DNA of 48,669 nt from Neobacillus citreus (lineage in GTDB: Bacteria; Bacillota; Bacilli; Bacillales; Cytobacillaceae), in contig NZ_JAGYPE020000019.1 of NCBI RefSeq assembly GCF_018343545.2, positions 1-48,669 of the forward strand. Direction: 5' to 3'. Positions within the stretch are counted from its first letter, which is position 1. Each line of letters begins with the position of its first letter. The notes beneath the pieces were generated by a model, which was not told where the DNA came from, made no database searches, and saw only the letters and a list, made by a program, of their open reading frames with translations. Made by a program: the position numbers and the translations under genes. Shown in pieces: positions 16,211-25,183 of this stretch.

Positions 16211-17827
16211 ATGAAAGAACAATTCCAGCTTAAAGTGTTAGATATTTTAACTAGAAAGCACTTTGACAATACACGTGTCATTGCCGGACAGGAGGGGCTG
16301 ACCCGGTTTGTCAAATGGGTGCATGTAGTCGAAGTAACAAGTATTCGGAATCTCTTAAAAGGTCAAGAACTGATTTTATCAACGGGTGTTGCTTGGAAGG
16401 ATCAGCCCAGTCTGTTTATTTCCATGGTGAAAGAGTTTATTGAAAATCAGGCAGCAGGATTGTGTATTGAAATGGAAACTTATATTTCAGAAATTCCCGA
16501 AGAAGTCATTGCAATTGCCAATCAACACCAATTCCCGATAATTATTTTTCAAGAGGAGGTTCCGTTTGTTGAAATCACCCAGGACATTCATTCTGTGATT
16601 ATCAGCCAGCAGTACCAAAAAATTTCTGATTTAGAAAATTATTCGCAAAGCCTAAATAAACGGCTTCTAACCATCGAAACATATGAGGACATTTTGCAAT
16701 TTATTTTTTCAGCATTGGATGTTCAAATTATTTTTCGCTTAAAAAATCAAGAATATGAATTTGTTCCGAATATCTCCTCTGCTGAACAAGCCAAAATTCT
16801 CGAGCAGTTGCTAAGTACAAATGAACAAGGAAGCGGCCGCATCGCTTCTGTACCTGTATTCTTATTCGGGCAAGAATACGCGTTATTAGCGATCTATTCT
16901 GCAGATATCCCAATCAGCGAATACGATTTATTGATACTGGACCGAACCGCAACAGCTTTAGCCCAGCATTTATTAAGGGATTTATATGTAGAGGAAAAGA
17001 AGAGGGCAGAAGAATTCGAATGGCTGCACGGCTGGCTTGAAGGTGAGCATTCACTCGAAGATATTCAGGAATACCTCGTTGAAAATGGGTTGACAGTAAA
17101 AACAAATGAAGCGGTAGTGGTCATTTCGAAGCTGTTCCCGGTAAAAGAAAAATCTAATCATGACGTAACCTATCTAAAGCTATTATTTCGCTCGGTTTTT
17201 GAACAAAACGGCTTTACTGTTTTTATCGTTGAAAAAAGGAATGAGCTCATCTTTATTCTCATCAATAACCGTGCCAAGAAGAATTTGAAGGAACGGGTTA
17301 AAAATTCGATTGACTCTATCCGAAATTCCGAATTTTTCCGTAAACAAACATCAGCGCGGTTTACTGCCGCTGCTGGAAAGTTTTCGGATTCATTATGCGA
17401 GGTACATAAAAGCTATCAAACTGCCAAGGAAACACTGCGAATTCAAAAAAATATGTCACAGCAGCAAATCTATCATTTTTATGAAGATTTGCATTTATAC
17501 AGACTAATTTCGCAGCTGAGCAAGCAGACAGATTTACAGGAATTGGCCTCGGAGTATCTTGAGCCAGTTATTCAATACGATCAAAAATATAATGCGAAGC
17601 TGTTGAAAACCTTGAAGGCTTATTTAGAATGTAACGGTTCGAAACAGGAAACCGCCAATAAGCTTTATATTGTCAGGCAGACCCTTTATCACCGTCTGCA
17701 AAAGTTGGAAAACCTTCTTGGTGAGGATTTTATGGAGCGTGAGAAGAGGGTGGCAATTGAATTTATGCTGCTCGTTCATGATTACCTAACAGCATCACAG
17801 CCGAATAAAATTAATCAGGTACGCTAG
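16211..17827 (+). CDS. PucR family transcriptional regulator
   Basis: A 538-aa regulator. The N-terminal PucR domain (about 5-125) is seen in VIAGQEGLTRFVKWVHVVEV and the GQELILSTGVAW segment. A central GGDEF-like/CdaR region follows, and the C-terminal PucR HTH (about 478-530) contains LECNGSKQETANKLYIVRQT then LYHRLQKLENLLG. B. subtilis PucR controls purine degradation in response to allantoin-type signals; here the neighbours suggest control by a pyrimidine breakdown product. The frame opens at TTG 16151 inside the hairpin region, but ATG 16211 has AGGGGAG upstream and begins the conserved N-terminus. It probably regulates this operon, perhaps through the inverted repeat at 10112-10133. 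Confidence 0.9.
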   Translation: MKEQFQLKVLDILTRKHFDNTRVIAGQEGLTRFVKWVHVVEVTSIRNLLKGQELILSTGVAWKDQPSLFISMVKEFIENQAAGLCIEMETYISEIPEEVIAIANQHQFPIIIFQEEVPFVEITQDIHSVIISQQYQKISDLENYSQSLNKRLLTIETYEDILQFIFSALDVQIIFRLKNQEYEFVPNISSAEQAKILEQLLSTNEQGSGRIASVPVFLFGQEYALLAIYSADIPISEYDLLILDRTATALAQHLLRDLYVEEKKRAEEFEWLHGWLEGEHSLEDIQEYLVENGLTVKTNEAVVVISKLFPVKEKSNHDVTYLKLLFRSVFEQNGFTVFIVEKRNELIFILINNRAKKNLKERVKNSIDSIRNSEFFRKQTSARFTAAAGKFSDSLCEVHKSYQTAKETLRIQKNMSQQQIYHFYEDLHLYRLISQLSKQTDLQELASEYLEPVIQYDQKYNAKLLKTLKAYLECNGSKQETANKLYIVRQTLYHRLQKLENLLGEDFMEREKRVAIEFMLLVHDYLTASQPNKINQVR

Positions 17828-17904
17828 GGATATCATGATCCGCGTCTTTTTAGACCTTTAAAGATGTCACACTGTCGATGAATTGCTCTTTGCCGTTTTA
17901 CGAA

Positions 17905-17933
17905 TTGTCTAATGAATGCTTTTCAAGGATAAG
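17905..17933 (+). promoter_or_regulatory. Possible promoter of the dehydrogenase-aminotransferase pair
   Basis: TTGTCT (17905-17910) and GATAAG (17928-17933) are 17 nt apart in the 150-nt gap after pucR. Both boxes are imperfect, so this is only a candidate. Confidence 0.3.
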
Positions 17934-17977
17934 AGATAATAGTTTATAAGCTATATATATAAGAAGGAGGATAAAGG

Positions 17978-19444
17978 ATGAGCGTGACAAAAAATGATAC
18001 TGCGGTTTTAAAGAATTTTATTAATGGGGAATGGGTGATTTCGGCAAGCGGACAGACGCTGGATGTACCGAATCCTGCCACAAATGAACTTTTAATCAAG
18101 GTGCCTGTTTCATCCAAGGAAGATGTTAATCTGGCAGTGGCTGCCGCAAAGGAAGCGTTTATGACATGGAAGAATGTCCCGGTCCCGAAAAGAGCCCGTG
18201 TTTTCTATAAGTATCACCATCTTTTAACAGAAAACCATGAAGAATTAGCCCGCTTAATTGTTCACGAAAATGGCAAGGCTTACAAGGAAGCTTACGGGGA
18301 GGTGCAGCGCGGAATCGAGTGTGTCGAGTTTGCATGCGGAGCACCGACATTAATGATGGGTGAGACGTTGTCTGGTATCGCTGAAGACATTGATTCGGAA
18401 ATGTTCCGCTATCCGTTGGGTGTTGTCGGGGGAATCACGCCTTTTAACTTTCCAATGATGGTGCCATTATGGATGTTTCCGCTCGCCATCGCCTGCGGTA
18501 ATACCTTTGTGTTAAAGCCTTCTGAACGGACGCCAATTCTAGCAAATAGATTAGCAGAGTTGTTTGCGGAGGCGGGGGCACCGAAGGGTGTTTTGAATGT
18601 CGTGCATGGAGCGCATGATGTCGTAAACGGTTTGATTGAGCATAAGGACGTAGCCGCCATTTCGTTTGTCGGTTCACAGCCGGTGGCAAAGTACGTTTAT
18701 GAGCGGGCTGCTAGGGAAGGCAAACGGGTTCAAGCCTTATCCGGTGCGAAAAACCATCATATTGTCATGCCGGATGCGGATATAGAAAAGGCTGTTCAAC
18801 ATGTAATGAGTGCAACCTTTGGCAGCGCCGGACAGCGCTGTATGGCCTGCAGTGCAGTCGTTGTCGTGGGAGATAACGAAGCGTTTGTCGCAGCATTAAA
18901 GAGGGAAGCTGACAAATTAAATATCGGCAGCGGCATGGATGAAGAAGCTTTATTAACCCCGGTCATTCGCAAGGAACACCGTGATAAGGCCCTTGGCTAT
19001 ATTGAAAAAGGCATAGAAGAGGGAGCGGAGTTAATTAGGGATGGCCGAAAGGAAATGAGTGACCTTCCAAAGGGCAACTTCCTAGGCCCAACCATCTTTG
19101 ACCATGTTACTCCAGAGATGACCATTGCGAAGGATGAAATTTTTGCACCGGTTTTGAGCTTGCTGCGTGCCCAAGATTTGGATGAAGGCTTGGATTTTAT
19201 TCGCAGGTCCCGTTATGGAAATGGAGCCACCATTTATACAAATAACGCTAAAGCGATCCGGAAGTTCCGCGAGGAGGCAGAGGCGGGAATGCTCGGAATC
19301 AATGTAGGGGTCCCAGCCACAATGGCCTTTTTCCCGTTTTCAGGCTGGAAGGATTCCTTCTATGGCGATCTTCACGTTAACGGCAAAGACGGACTCAATT
19401 TCTACACCCGGAAGAAAATGATCACATCACGATTTGACGCATAA
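17978..19444 (+). CDS. mmsA: CoA-acylating (methyl)malonate-semialdehyde dehydrogenase
   Basis: Oxidises malonate semialdehyde or methylmalonate semialdehyde with CoA and NAD to acetyl-CoA or propionyl-CoA plus CO2. The 488-aa protein is a full-length ALDH-fold enzyme: N157 in TPFNFP, nucleophile C288 in GQRCMAC, and ALSGAKNHH where other aldehyde dehydrogenases have the general-base Glu, which is the mark of this CoA-dependent group. AGAAGGAGG precedes the ATG. With the aminotransferase 34 nt downstream it would finish beta-alanine breakdown from uracil and the beta-aminoisobutyrate branch from thymine. IolA of the inositol route is the closest alternative; no iol genes are near. Confidence 0.9.
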   Translation: MSVTKNDTAVLKNFINGEWVISASGQTLDVPNPATNELLIKVPVSSKEDVNLAVAAAKEAFMTWKNVPVPKRARVFYKYHHLLTENHEELARLIVHENGKAYKEAYGEVQRGIECVEFACGAPTLMMGETLSGIAEDIDSEMFRYPLGVVGGITPFNFPMMVPLWMFPLAIACGNTFVLKPSERTPILANRLAELFAEAGAPKGVLNVVHGAHDVVNGLIEHKDVAAISFVGSQPVAKYVYERAAREGKRVQALSGAKNHHIVMPDADIEKAVQHVMSATFGSAGQRCMACSAVVVVGDNEAFVAALKREADKLNIGSGMDEEALLTPVIRKEHRDKALGYIEKGIEEGAELIRDGRKEMSDLPKGNFLGPTIFDHVTPEMTIAKDEIFAPVLSLLRAQDLDEGLDFIRRSRYGNGATIYTNNAKAIRKFREEAEAGMLGINVGVPATMAFFPFSGWKDSFYGDLHVNGKDGLNFYTRKKMITSRFDA

Positions 19445-19478
19445 GTATAAATAACTGTTAGAATTGGAGGGAAGTGTG

Positions 19479-20834
19479 ATGGTTCAAACGGACCGTTCGC
19501 AGGAATCGTTGGTGAAGAATGATGATAAATATGTTTGGCATGCGATGCGTCCATACAGTCCGGATGCGACGATTGTTGTTGAGAAGGCGGAAGGTTCTTG
19601 GATTACAGATGTAGATGGGAAGCGTTATTTGGATGCGATGTCCGGCCTCTGGTGTGTAAATATTGGCTACGGACGAACGGAATTGGCTGATGCCGCTTAT
19701 GAGCAATTAAAGGAAATGGCCTATTTTCCCCTTACACAAAGCCATGTTCCGGCCATAAAGCTGGCAGAGAAGTTAAACGAAATGCTTAGTGATGATTATG
19801 TAATATTCTTCTCAAACAGCGGTTCTGAAGCAAATGAAACTGCTTTTAAAATCGTGCGCCAATACCACCAGCAAAAAGGCGATCACAATCGCTATAAGAT
19901 TGTCGCCAGGTACCGTGGTTACCATGGAAATTCCTTTGGGGCGCTCGCTGCCACGGGCCAGGCGCAAAGGAAATATAAGTATGAACCGCTTGCATCAGGC
20001 TTTATCCATGTATCTCCGCCGGATTCTTACCGCGATGATACGAATGTGTCCGATCCAATGAAATTATCCTCCGTTCAAGAGATTGATAAAACGATGACTT
20101 GGGAGTTAAGTGAAACGATTGCTGCGATGATCATGGAGCCAATCATTACGGGAGGCGGCATTCTTGTCCCGCCGGATGGATACATGAAAGCAGCCCAGGA
20201 GGTTTGCAAAAAACACGGGGCGCTGCTAATTGTGGATGAGGTCATTTGCGGATTTGGACGTACCGGCAAGCCGTTCGGTTTTATGAACTATGGGGTCAAA
20301 CCTGACATAATAACGATGGCAAAAGGGATAACAAGTGCGTATCTGCCGCTATCAGCAACCGCTGTACGCAAGGATATATATGAAGCGTTTAAAGGAACCG
20401 AGGAATACGACTATTTCCGTCATGTCAACACATTTGGAGGAAATCCGGCAGCCTGCGCGTTAGCTTTGAAAAACCTCGAAATTATGGAAAAAGAAAAGCT
20501 TTTTGACAGGTCCCGGGATCTAGGAGAACAAGTGTTAAATGATTTAAATGACCTTCTCAAAGACCACCCGTACGTCGGCAACGTCCGTGGTAAGGGCCTA
20601 TTAATTGGTATTGAGTTAGTAAAGGATAAGGGCACAAAAGAGCCCCTTGACGTCAGCCTTGTTAACCAGGTAATCGCCGTCTGCAAGGAAAAAGGCATTA
20701 TCATTGGTAAAAACGGAGCAACAGTTGCCGGATATAACAATGTTCTTACCCTTGCACCACCATTAAGTATTGAACAAAAGGATTTAAACTTTTTAGTAAA
20801 AACGCTTGGGGAAGCACTGGATAAGATAAAATAG
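19479..20834 (+). CDS. Class III aminotransferase, probable beta-alanine:pyruvate transaminase
   Basis: A 451-aa PLP enzyme of the omega-aminotransferase group. Visible: FSNSGSEANETA for the phosphate-binding loop (about 111-122), the PLP-ring Asp253 in LIVDEVICGFGRTG, and Lys282 in MAKGITSAYLPL. Between a malonate-semialdehyde dehydrogenase and the pyrimidine operon it most likely turns beta-alanine (and beta-aminoisobutyrate) into the semialdehyde, with pyruvate or 2-oxoglutarate as acceptor. The frame opens with TTG at 19464, which overlaps the GGAGGGAA ribosome site, so ATG 19479 is the start. A bidirectional terminator follows. PydD is a name used for this step in Firmicutes. Confidence 0.88.
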   Translation: MVQTDRSQESLVKNDDKYVWHAMRPYSPDATIVVEKAEGSWITDVDGKRYLDAMSGLWCVNIGYGRTELADAAYEQLKEMAYFPLTQSHVPAIKLAEKLNEMLSDDYVIFFSNSGSEANETAFKIVRQYHQQKGDHNRYKIVARYRGYHGNSFGALAATGQAQRKYKYEPLASGFIHVSPPDSYRDDTNVSDPMKLSSVQEIDKTMTWELSETIAAMIMEPIITGGGILVPPDGYMKAAQEVCKKHGALLIVDEVICGFGRTGKPFGFMNYGVKPDIITMAKGITSAYLPLSATAVRKDIYEAFKGTEEYDYFRHVNTFGGNPAACALALKNLEIMEKEKLFDRSRDLGEQVLNDLNDLLKDHPYVGNVRGKGLLIGIELVKDKGTKEPLDVSLVNQVIAVCKEKGIIIGKNGATVAGYNNVLTLAPPLSIEQKDLNFLVKTLGEALDKIK

Positions 20835-20837
20835 GTG

Positions 20838-20884
20838 AAAAAAAGAGAGCACTCGTGAATTGATCATAAGTGCTCTCTTTTTAT
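20838..20884. terminator. Bidirectional terminator between aminotransferase and Rrf2 genes
   Basis: AAAAGAGAGCACT (from about 20841) pairs with AGTGCTCTCTTTT (20869-20881), flanked by A-run and T-run. The Rrf2 stop codon lies at its right edge. Confidence 0.85.
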
Positions 20885-21318
20885 TGAGCTTGTTTTTCCT
20901 TCTCCAAAATTCCTTTTACAACATCCTCGATCGTCACATTAGCCAGAACTTTTTCCATGGCCAATTGCGCAGTGGAGAAAAGTGGACCAATTGTATCTTG
21001 AATATTTCTCCCGACCATACAAGCCGGATTTGGCTCCTCATGGATGCTAAACAACTCATTATCTGATACAACATTAACTGCCTTATAAACATCCAATAAT
21101 GTTATTTCCGATAACCCCTTAGCCAATCCGGCGCCGGCGATACCGGGCCTTACATGGACCAAACCGGCGTTCTTAAGCATCCCCATGATTTTTCGAATCA
21201 CAACAGGATTTGTGTTAACGCTTCTAGCAATAAATTCAGAAGTGTTGATTTCATCTTTATTAACTTCCAACAAGGATAATATATGAATTCCTACAGAGAA
21301 ACGACTACTGATGGACAT
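20881..21318 (-). CDS. Rrf2 family transcriptional regulator
   Basis: A 145-aa winged-helix regulator of the Rrf2 family. The N-terminal HTH is seen in SRFSVGIHILSLLEVNKDEI and SVNTNPVVIRKIMGMLKNAG, followed by the wing GIAGAGLAKGLSEITLLDVYKAV. It has a single Cys (C100), so it lacks the three-Cys Fe-S site of IscR or NsrR and resembles the YwnA subgroup. AAGGAAGG and AAGGG lie upstream of the ATG. It is monocistronic and leftward, and shares only a terminator with the pyrimidine genes. The target and signal are unknown; the tnpB element is inserted just upstream, within about 60 nt of its start. Confidence 0.88.
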   Translation of the reverse strand: MSISSRFSVGIHILSLLEVNKDEINTSEFIARSVNTNPVVIRKIMGMLKNAGLVHVRPGIAGAGLAKGLSEITLLDVYKAVNVVSDNELFSIHEEPNPACMVGRNIQDTIGPLFSTAQLAMEKVLANVTIEDVVKGILEKEKQAQ

Positions 21319-21375
21319 ACCCTTCGCCTTCCTTTTTCTTCATTCCAATCATCTATCAATCAGTATAACACAATG

Positions 21376-21560
21376 TTGACTTCTCCCCATGCATAAATGC
21401 AGGGGATTCTTTTTCAAACCTTCATCAAGGTTGCCCTTTCGGCCGGAGCCTCCAGGTCTTACTACCTCTCCAGTTCTTTACGACATGTGGTTAAAACCAC
21501 ATACCGCAGCCCAATCATAGGCACTACGCCACTGTTAGCTTATACTTCTTGCTTTTGGCA
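21376..21560 (-). ncRNA. Predicted omega-RNA (reRNA) of the TnpB element
   Basis: The stretch from the tnpB 3' end to the element edge is highly structured on the minus strand: GTGGTTTTAACCAC (21488-21501) is a perfect stem-loop, the GGCTCCGGCC and CCGAAAGG segments fold further, and the last hairpin abuts the element end. In this family the omega-RNA covers this region, and the following 16-20 nt of flanking DNA act as guide (about 21375 down to 21356 here). The boundaries are inferred from family, not from a transcript. Confidence 0.55.
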
Positions 21561-22786
21561 ATCGGTACAAGATTCACTCGACGATACTTGGTATTTTCGA
21601 TTTTAGGAAGGTTTCTTCCTTTCGTTATTTCTCCATTCAATCCTTTGTCCAATATGTTTATGGCACCCACTACATCACGATGGCCTTTTTCTCCACAAGA
21701 ACAGTTAAATTTACGACTACTCTGTTTAGTGTAAGTTCCGCATTTCGGACAGGTTGCTGAAGTGTAACTCTCTTCCTGCACTAAAACCTCGGTACCTATC
21801 AATTTCAGTTTATAGGTGATTAATTTTGTCAGCCTTCCGAAACTCCAATTGGATAGTTGCTGACTTTGTATTTTTCTGGTTTTTCTCTTTTTCTTCGTTC
21901 CTCTTTGAATACCTTCAGGTGTCCCTATGAAAAGCGTCTTGATTTGGTTCTCTTCGCACCAATTCACTACTTGCTTAGAGATACAATGTTCGATGTATTC
22001 GATTTTCCGTTCCATTTTTTCTAGAAAACGGCGTTTACGAAGAATCAATTTATAACGAGCATTAGAACCTTTTTGTTTTTTACTAATTTTCTTTTGGAGT
22101 TTCGCTAAAGTTTTATTTCTAAATCGGTGTAAAGAACGAAGCTCTTTCCCAGTAATGATGAGATGATTTTTACCGTTTGAAAGCGTGATGGCGTGAATGA
22201 TACCTAAGTCTCCGCCAGCATTATTTTTACCTGTCACTTTTTCTTTTTTCGTCAATTCTACACCCAAGTGGAGCCAATATTCATTTTGGTGCCAAACGAT
22301 TTCTGCATTCTTAATCGAACCGAAATCAATATGCTTCGGTTTTTTAACATACAACGGTTTTTCTTTTCCTCCATTACTTAATTTTAAATACCCATTTGAT
22401 TCTAAACTTAAGGCTGATTTTTTGTATTTCACAGAGAAGAAACGCTTGTACTTCCAAGGATACTTCCAATTTTTATTTCCCTCGTATCTTTGTATTTTTG
22501 TACGTTCACAAGTTTCTTCGTGTAATTCGATGATAGCTTGGATAGTTTGAGAATGAAGATTGTGAGATTTAGCATTAAACCATTTTTTCTTATCTGATGC
22601 ATTCGTCCAAAGTTTGTATACATCATAGAGCCACCAATGTAGATCCAAAATGTCATTCCAAAGTCTGGCCGACTCTATTCTTAATCTGTCAACCAATTTT
22701 CTTTCACTTTCAGCTAAACGCATTGGAAATTTTCTAATTAGAATGTCTCCAGACGCCTCTTTTTTCTTCTTCTTTTTCAGACTCAT
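21524..22786 (-). CDS. tnpB: TnpB, RNA-guided DNA endonuclease (IS605 OrfB family)
   Basis: A 420-aa RuvC-type nuclease programmed by the omega-RNA. The RuvC catalytic triad is complete: D193 in GGDLGIIHAI, E291 in GTPEGIQRG and D371 in HRDVVGAINI. The zinc ribbon between RuvC-II and RuvC-III has C346, C349, C362 and C364. The N-terminal half holds the RNA-binding wedge domain, after a basic KKKKKK tract. The frame opens 26 codons earlier, but ATG 22786 has GGGGAGGTGA just upstream. It appears intact. In this family TnpB cuts the empty target after excision and helps the element to be kept. Confidence 0.92.
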   Translation of the reverse strand: MSLKKKKKKEASGDILIRKFPMRLAESERKLVDRLRIESARLWNDILDLHWWLYDVYKLWTNASDKKKWFNAKSHNLHSQTIQAIIELHEETCERTKIQRYEGNKNWKYPWKYKRFFSVKYKKSALSLESNGYLKLSNGGKEKPLYVKKPKHIDFGSIKNAEIVWHQNEYWLHLGVELTKKEKVTGKNNAGGDLGIIHAITLSNGKNHLIITGKELRSLHRFRNKTLAKLQKKISKKQKGSNARYKLILRKRRFLEKMERKIEYIEHCISKQVVNWCEENQIKTLFIGTPEGIQRGTKKKRKTRKIQSQQLSNWSFGRLTKLITYKLKLIGTEVLVQEESYTSATCPKCGTYTKQSSRKFNCSCGEKGHRDVVGAINILDKGLNGEITKGRNLPKIENTKYRRVNLVPIAKSKKYKLTVA

Positions 22787-22964
22787 TTTCTTCACCTCCC
22801 CTATGTTAAATTTATCAAATCGAACGTATGTTCGTCTTTCAAAAAAAAGAGAAAACGTTCGCAAAATCCCACATAAAATGAGGCGTATATCCCCAAATCT
22901 AAAGGTATGGGTTTTATGCCTCAGTTTGATAATGATTAATATTGAAAAACAATCTATCGGCCAT

Positions 22965-25004
22965 TTAAAAAAATGACTCCTTTAAATGACAGGCAAGCTG
23001 AATTTTCAATCTGTTTTCCGGTTCCTCAAGAGAAACATTTAACAGATCCTCAATTTTTTTCAGCCGTTGATACAAAGTATTGATGTGAACATGAAGGAGC
23101 TCGGCCGTTTTCACCGCCGATTGATTCGTTTGAACATAAGTGATTAATGTTTTTTCCAATTCATTATTTCTCAGTTTATTGGAATTTAGAGGCCCAAAGA
23201 TTTCTTCTAAAAACCTTTCGATTTCCTCTTTGGATTGATTTAAAAAGAGGCGGTTAATGCCGATATCCGAAAATTCCATTAATCCGGAACGGTGTCTGGA
23301 GCTTAAATAGGCAATTGCCCTTGCTGCTTCATTATGGGTTTTATAGACAGATTCTACACCCGTATATACTCCGCCAACTCCTGCCCTTAGTGCCACACCT
23401 TCATTTTGTTCCCACTCTTTTAATATTTCTTTAATATTGTTCAGGACTCTCGGAAAAGCATCAATAGTTTTAAACGTTAATAGAAGCATTACTTTGTTGC
23501 TATTTCCGAAAACGATCTTATCTATCCCGGAGAGCTTGGATTTGATTCTTGAAACTAATCGGTGAATACTTGTTTGTAAAACATGATGGTCAATAAAATT
23601 GGTTAGTTCGATGATCGTTGTGCAAAGGTAATTATTTAAATCAATTCCAATATCAAGTCCTTGTTTATAGAGAAGACGCGGCGCCTCTTTTCTTAATAGA
23701 TTTTGATAAAAATCACTTGTTTTTTTAAAGTAGAATTCTGTAAGGGATTGCCGCTTTGCCAATTCTAGTGCCAATACGGATCCGCCACGTTCTATAATCA
23801 TGTGTTCGAGCTGAGTTATTGAACGCTGGGCAGAAACAATTAGGCAGCCGGTACAGGTAATGTCAGTAAAAATTGGATAGATAAAAAAAGATTTCTCATC
23901 ATGATCATAAAGATCCACATAAATAGGATAGTTTTTTGCGCCGATAATCTGTGCTAATTCCTCCATACTGAAGGTTAAAATAGCTCTGCCGGGGAAATAT
24001 TCGTTCTTTAAAAGATCGACAAAAATTAAAGACATTCCCAGCATTCCGGTCAACTCTTTAACAATCACATCAATACCTTTATTTTGGATAGATAACTGTG
24101 TCAGTGTGGCATGCACTTCATTCTGTTTAATGAGGACTTGATTTTTCCTGTTTATTTCCGTAAATAGGCGGGCATTCTCAATGGCAATGGCAATTTGAGC
24201 GGTCAGCCCTTTTAAAAGTTTAAGATCCCAGTCAGTGATTTCATGTTCAAGGTTAACTCGGTGTATTCCTAAAACGCCAATAATTTCATTGTGAAAACTA
24301 ACGGGAACCGATATGGTTGCGTTCACTTTCCCTCCGTGAAAAGCTTTTTTCAAGAGCTCATCATTTTCCTTGGATGTCCCTTTCATGGCATCATTTGCCT
24401 CGCGAAAGGAGTTATAGATGCGCGGTTTGCCATCTAAAAATGTTTTCCCTGTCACTGATTCCCCGACTCTGTATTTTACTTGTTCAATTTCCTTTTTCCA
24501 GCCCCTATAAGCCCTGCATACCAACCGGTCAATGACCGGATTATAAAGCCAAAAGGCCGCTGTGTCGGCTCCTGGGATGATGCTGGCTACATTATCAAGG
24601 ATTTTTGTCAGAAGCACATCTAAGTCGAGGGAGGAGGTGATGTTTTGAACCCCTTCAATCAATTTTTCCATTTCTATATTTTTCGATTTCAATGCGTACT
24701 GTGTATATATGGGATATAAAAGATGATAAAAAATATCAATATTTTCTTTTTCTTTGGAGATATTTTCGTCGGAGGATAAAAGATATACCTTGTAGCTCTG
24801 TGGGTAATCTAGCGTGATGATGGTTTGATAAACCAGTTTTAAGGGCGATAATTCCTGTACAGAGGAATCAATGTTTTCAATATCAGAATCATAACTGTCA
24901 ATCAGCTCCCATTTATGTTCCACGGGAGAATAAATCCAAATTTGATAGGAAGATATAGATAATTTTCTTTTAAGAAATGACCTTAGAAGAGAATGGTCAA
25001 CCAC
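22965..25004 (-). CDS. GAF-domain PucR/CdaR-type transcriptional regulator
   Basis: A 679-aa regulator divergent from the carboxyltransferase cluster. The first 115 or so residues match nothing I know. A GAF domain spans about 124-277 (SSLDLDVLLTKILDNVASII, then GVLGIHRVN). A central GGDEF-like/CdaR region follows, and the C-terminal PucR-type HTH lies at about 618-670 (TNQSAVKTAELLHVHINT then LYQRLKKIEDLL). TTG at 25019 opens the frame, but GAGGTG (25013-25018) then becomes the ribosome site of GTG at 25004, spacing 8, so I take GTG. It probably senses a small ligand through GAF and activates the divergent genes. The tnpB element ends just downstream. Confidence 0.85.
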   Translation of the reverse strand: MVDHSLLRSFLKRKLSISSYQIWIYSPVEHKWELIDSYDSDIENIDSSVQELSPLKLVYQTIITLDYPQSYKVYLLSSDENISKEKENIDIFYHLLYPIYTQYALKSKNIEMEKLIEGVQNITSSLDLDVLLTKILDNVASIIPGADTAAFWLYNPVIDRLVCRAYRGWKKEIEQVKYRVGESVTGKTFLDGKPRIYNSFREANDAMKGTSKENDELLKKAFHGGKVNATISVPVSFHNEIIGVLGIHRVNLEHEITDWDLKLLKGLTAQIAIAIENARLFTEINRKNQVLIKQNEVHATLTQLSIQNKGIDVIVKELTGMLGMSLIFVDLLKNEYFPGRAILTFSMEELAQIIGAKNYPIYVDLYDHDEKSFFIYPIFTDITCTGCLIVSAQRSITQLEHMIIERGGSVLALELAKRQSLTEFYFKKTSDFYQNLLRKEAPRLLYKQGLDIGIDLNNYLCTTIIELTNFIDHHVLQTSIHRLVSRIKSKLSGIDKIVFGNSNKVMLLLTFKTIDAFPRVLNNIKEILKEWEQNEGVALRAGVGGVYTGVESVYKTHNEAARAIAYLSSRHRSGLMEFSDIGINRLFLNQSKEEIERFLEEIFGPLNSNKLRNNELEKTLITYVQTNQSAVKTAELLHVHINTLYQRLKKIEDLLNVSLEEPENRLKIQLACHLKESFF

Positions 25005-25047
25005 TTTACAACACCTCAATGTAAAAAACTCTATTTAAATTACCCAA

Positions 25048-25094
25048 AATGTAAATGGACCTACATTGTGTCAATTCTACCAATTATATATACT
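25048..25094 (+). promoter_or_regulatory. Operator-like inverted repeat and promoter of the carboxyltransferase cluster
   Basis: AATGTA (25048-25053) and TACATT (25062-25067) form a perfect inverted repeat with an 8-nt spacer, upstream of TTGTGT (25066-25071) and TATACT (25089-25094), which are 17 nt apart. The palindrome touches the -35 box, as expected for a site of the divergent GAF/PucR regulator. Confidence 0.45.
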
Positions 25095-25134
25095 TTAAGT
25101 AAATACTGAATATTCAGACATAAATCGACAATTT

Positions 25135-25150
25135 TTGAAATCGCTTTCTT
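25135..25150 (+). promoter_or_regulatory. cre box (CcpA site) in front of the carboxyltransferase cluster
   Basis: TTGAAATCGCTTTCTT agrees with WTGNAANCGNWNNCWW at every defined position. It lies about 40 nt downstream of the predicted -10 box and before the first ribosome site, so CcpA would block transcription when a preferred sugar is present. This marks the cluster as catabolic. Confidence 0.65.
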
Positions 25151-25183
25151 TAAGCGGTTATTTAAAAGGAGGTGGCGAAAAAG

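Larger units (their letters stand above)
21376..22928 (-). mobile_element. tnpB-only IS200/IS605 (IS1341-like) element
   Basis: One tnpB gene is flanked by typical end hairpins and there is no Y1 transposase tnpA, so it must rely on one elsewhere. At the tnpB 3' side, CCCC-A-TGCA and TGCAGGGG (about 21385-21405) form the end hairpin, followed outward by TCAA on the tnpB strand (21379-21376), like known right cleavage sites. At the 5' side a second imperfect hairpin pairs GAGGC with GCCTC (about 22880-22924). The outer bases are proposals: the left end could be a few bases off, and CATTAT (22929-22934 on the minus strand) is a candidate target-adjacent motif. Confidence 0.65.
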
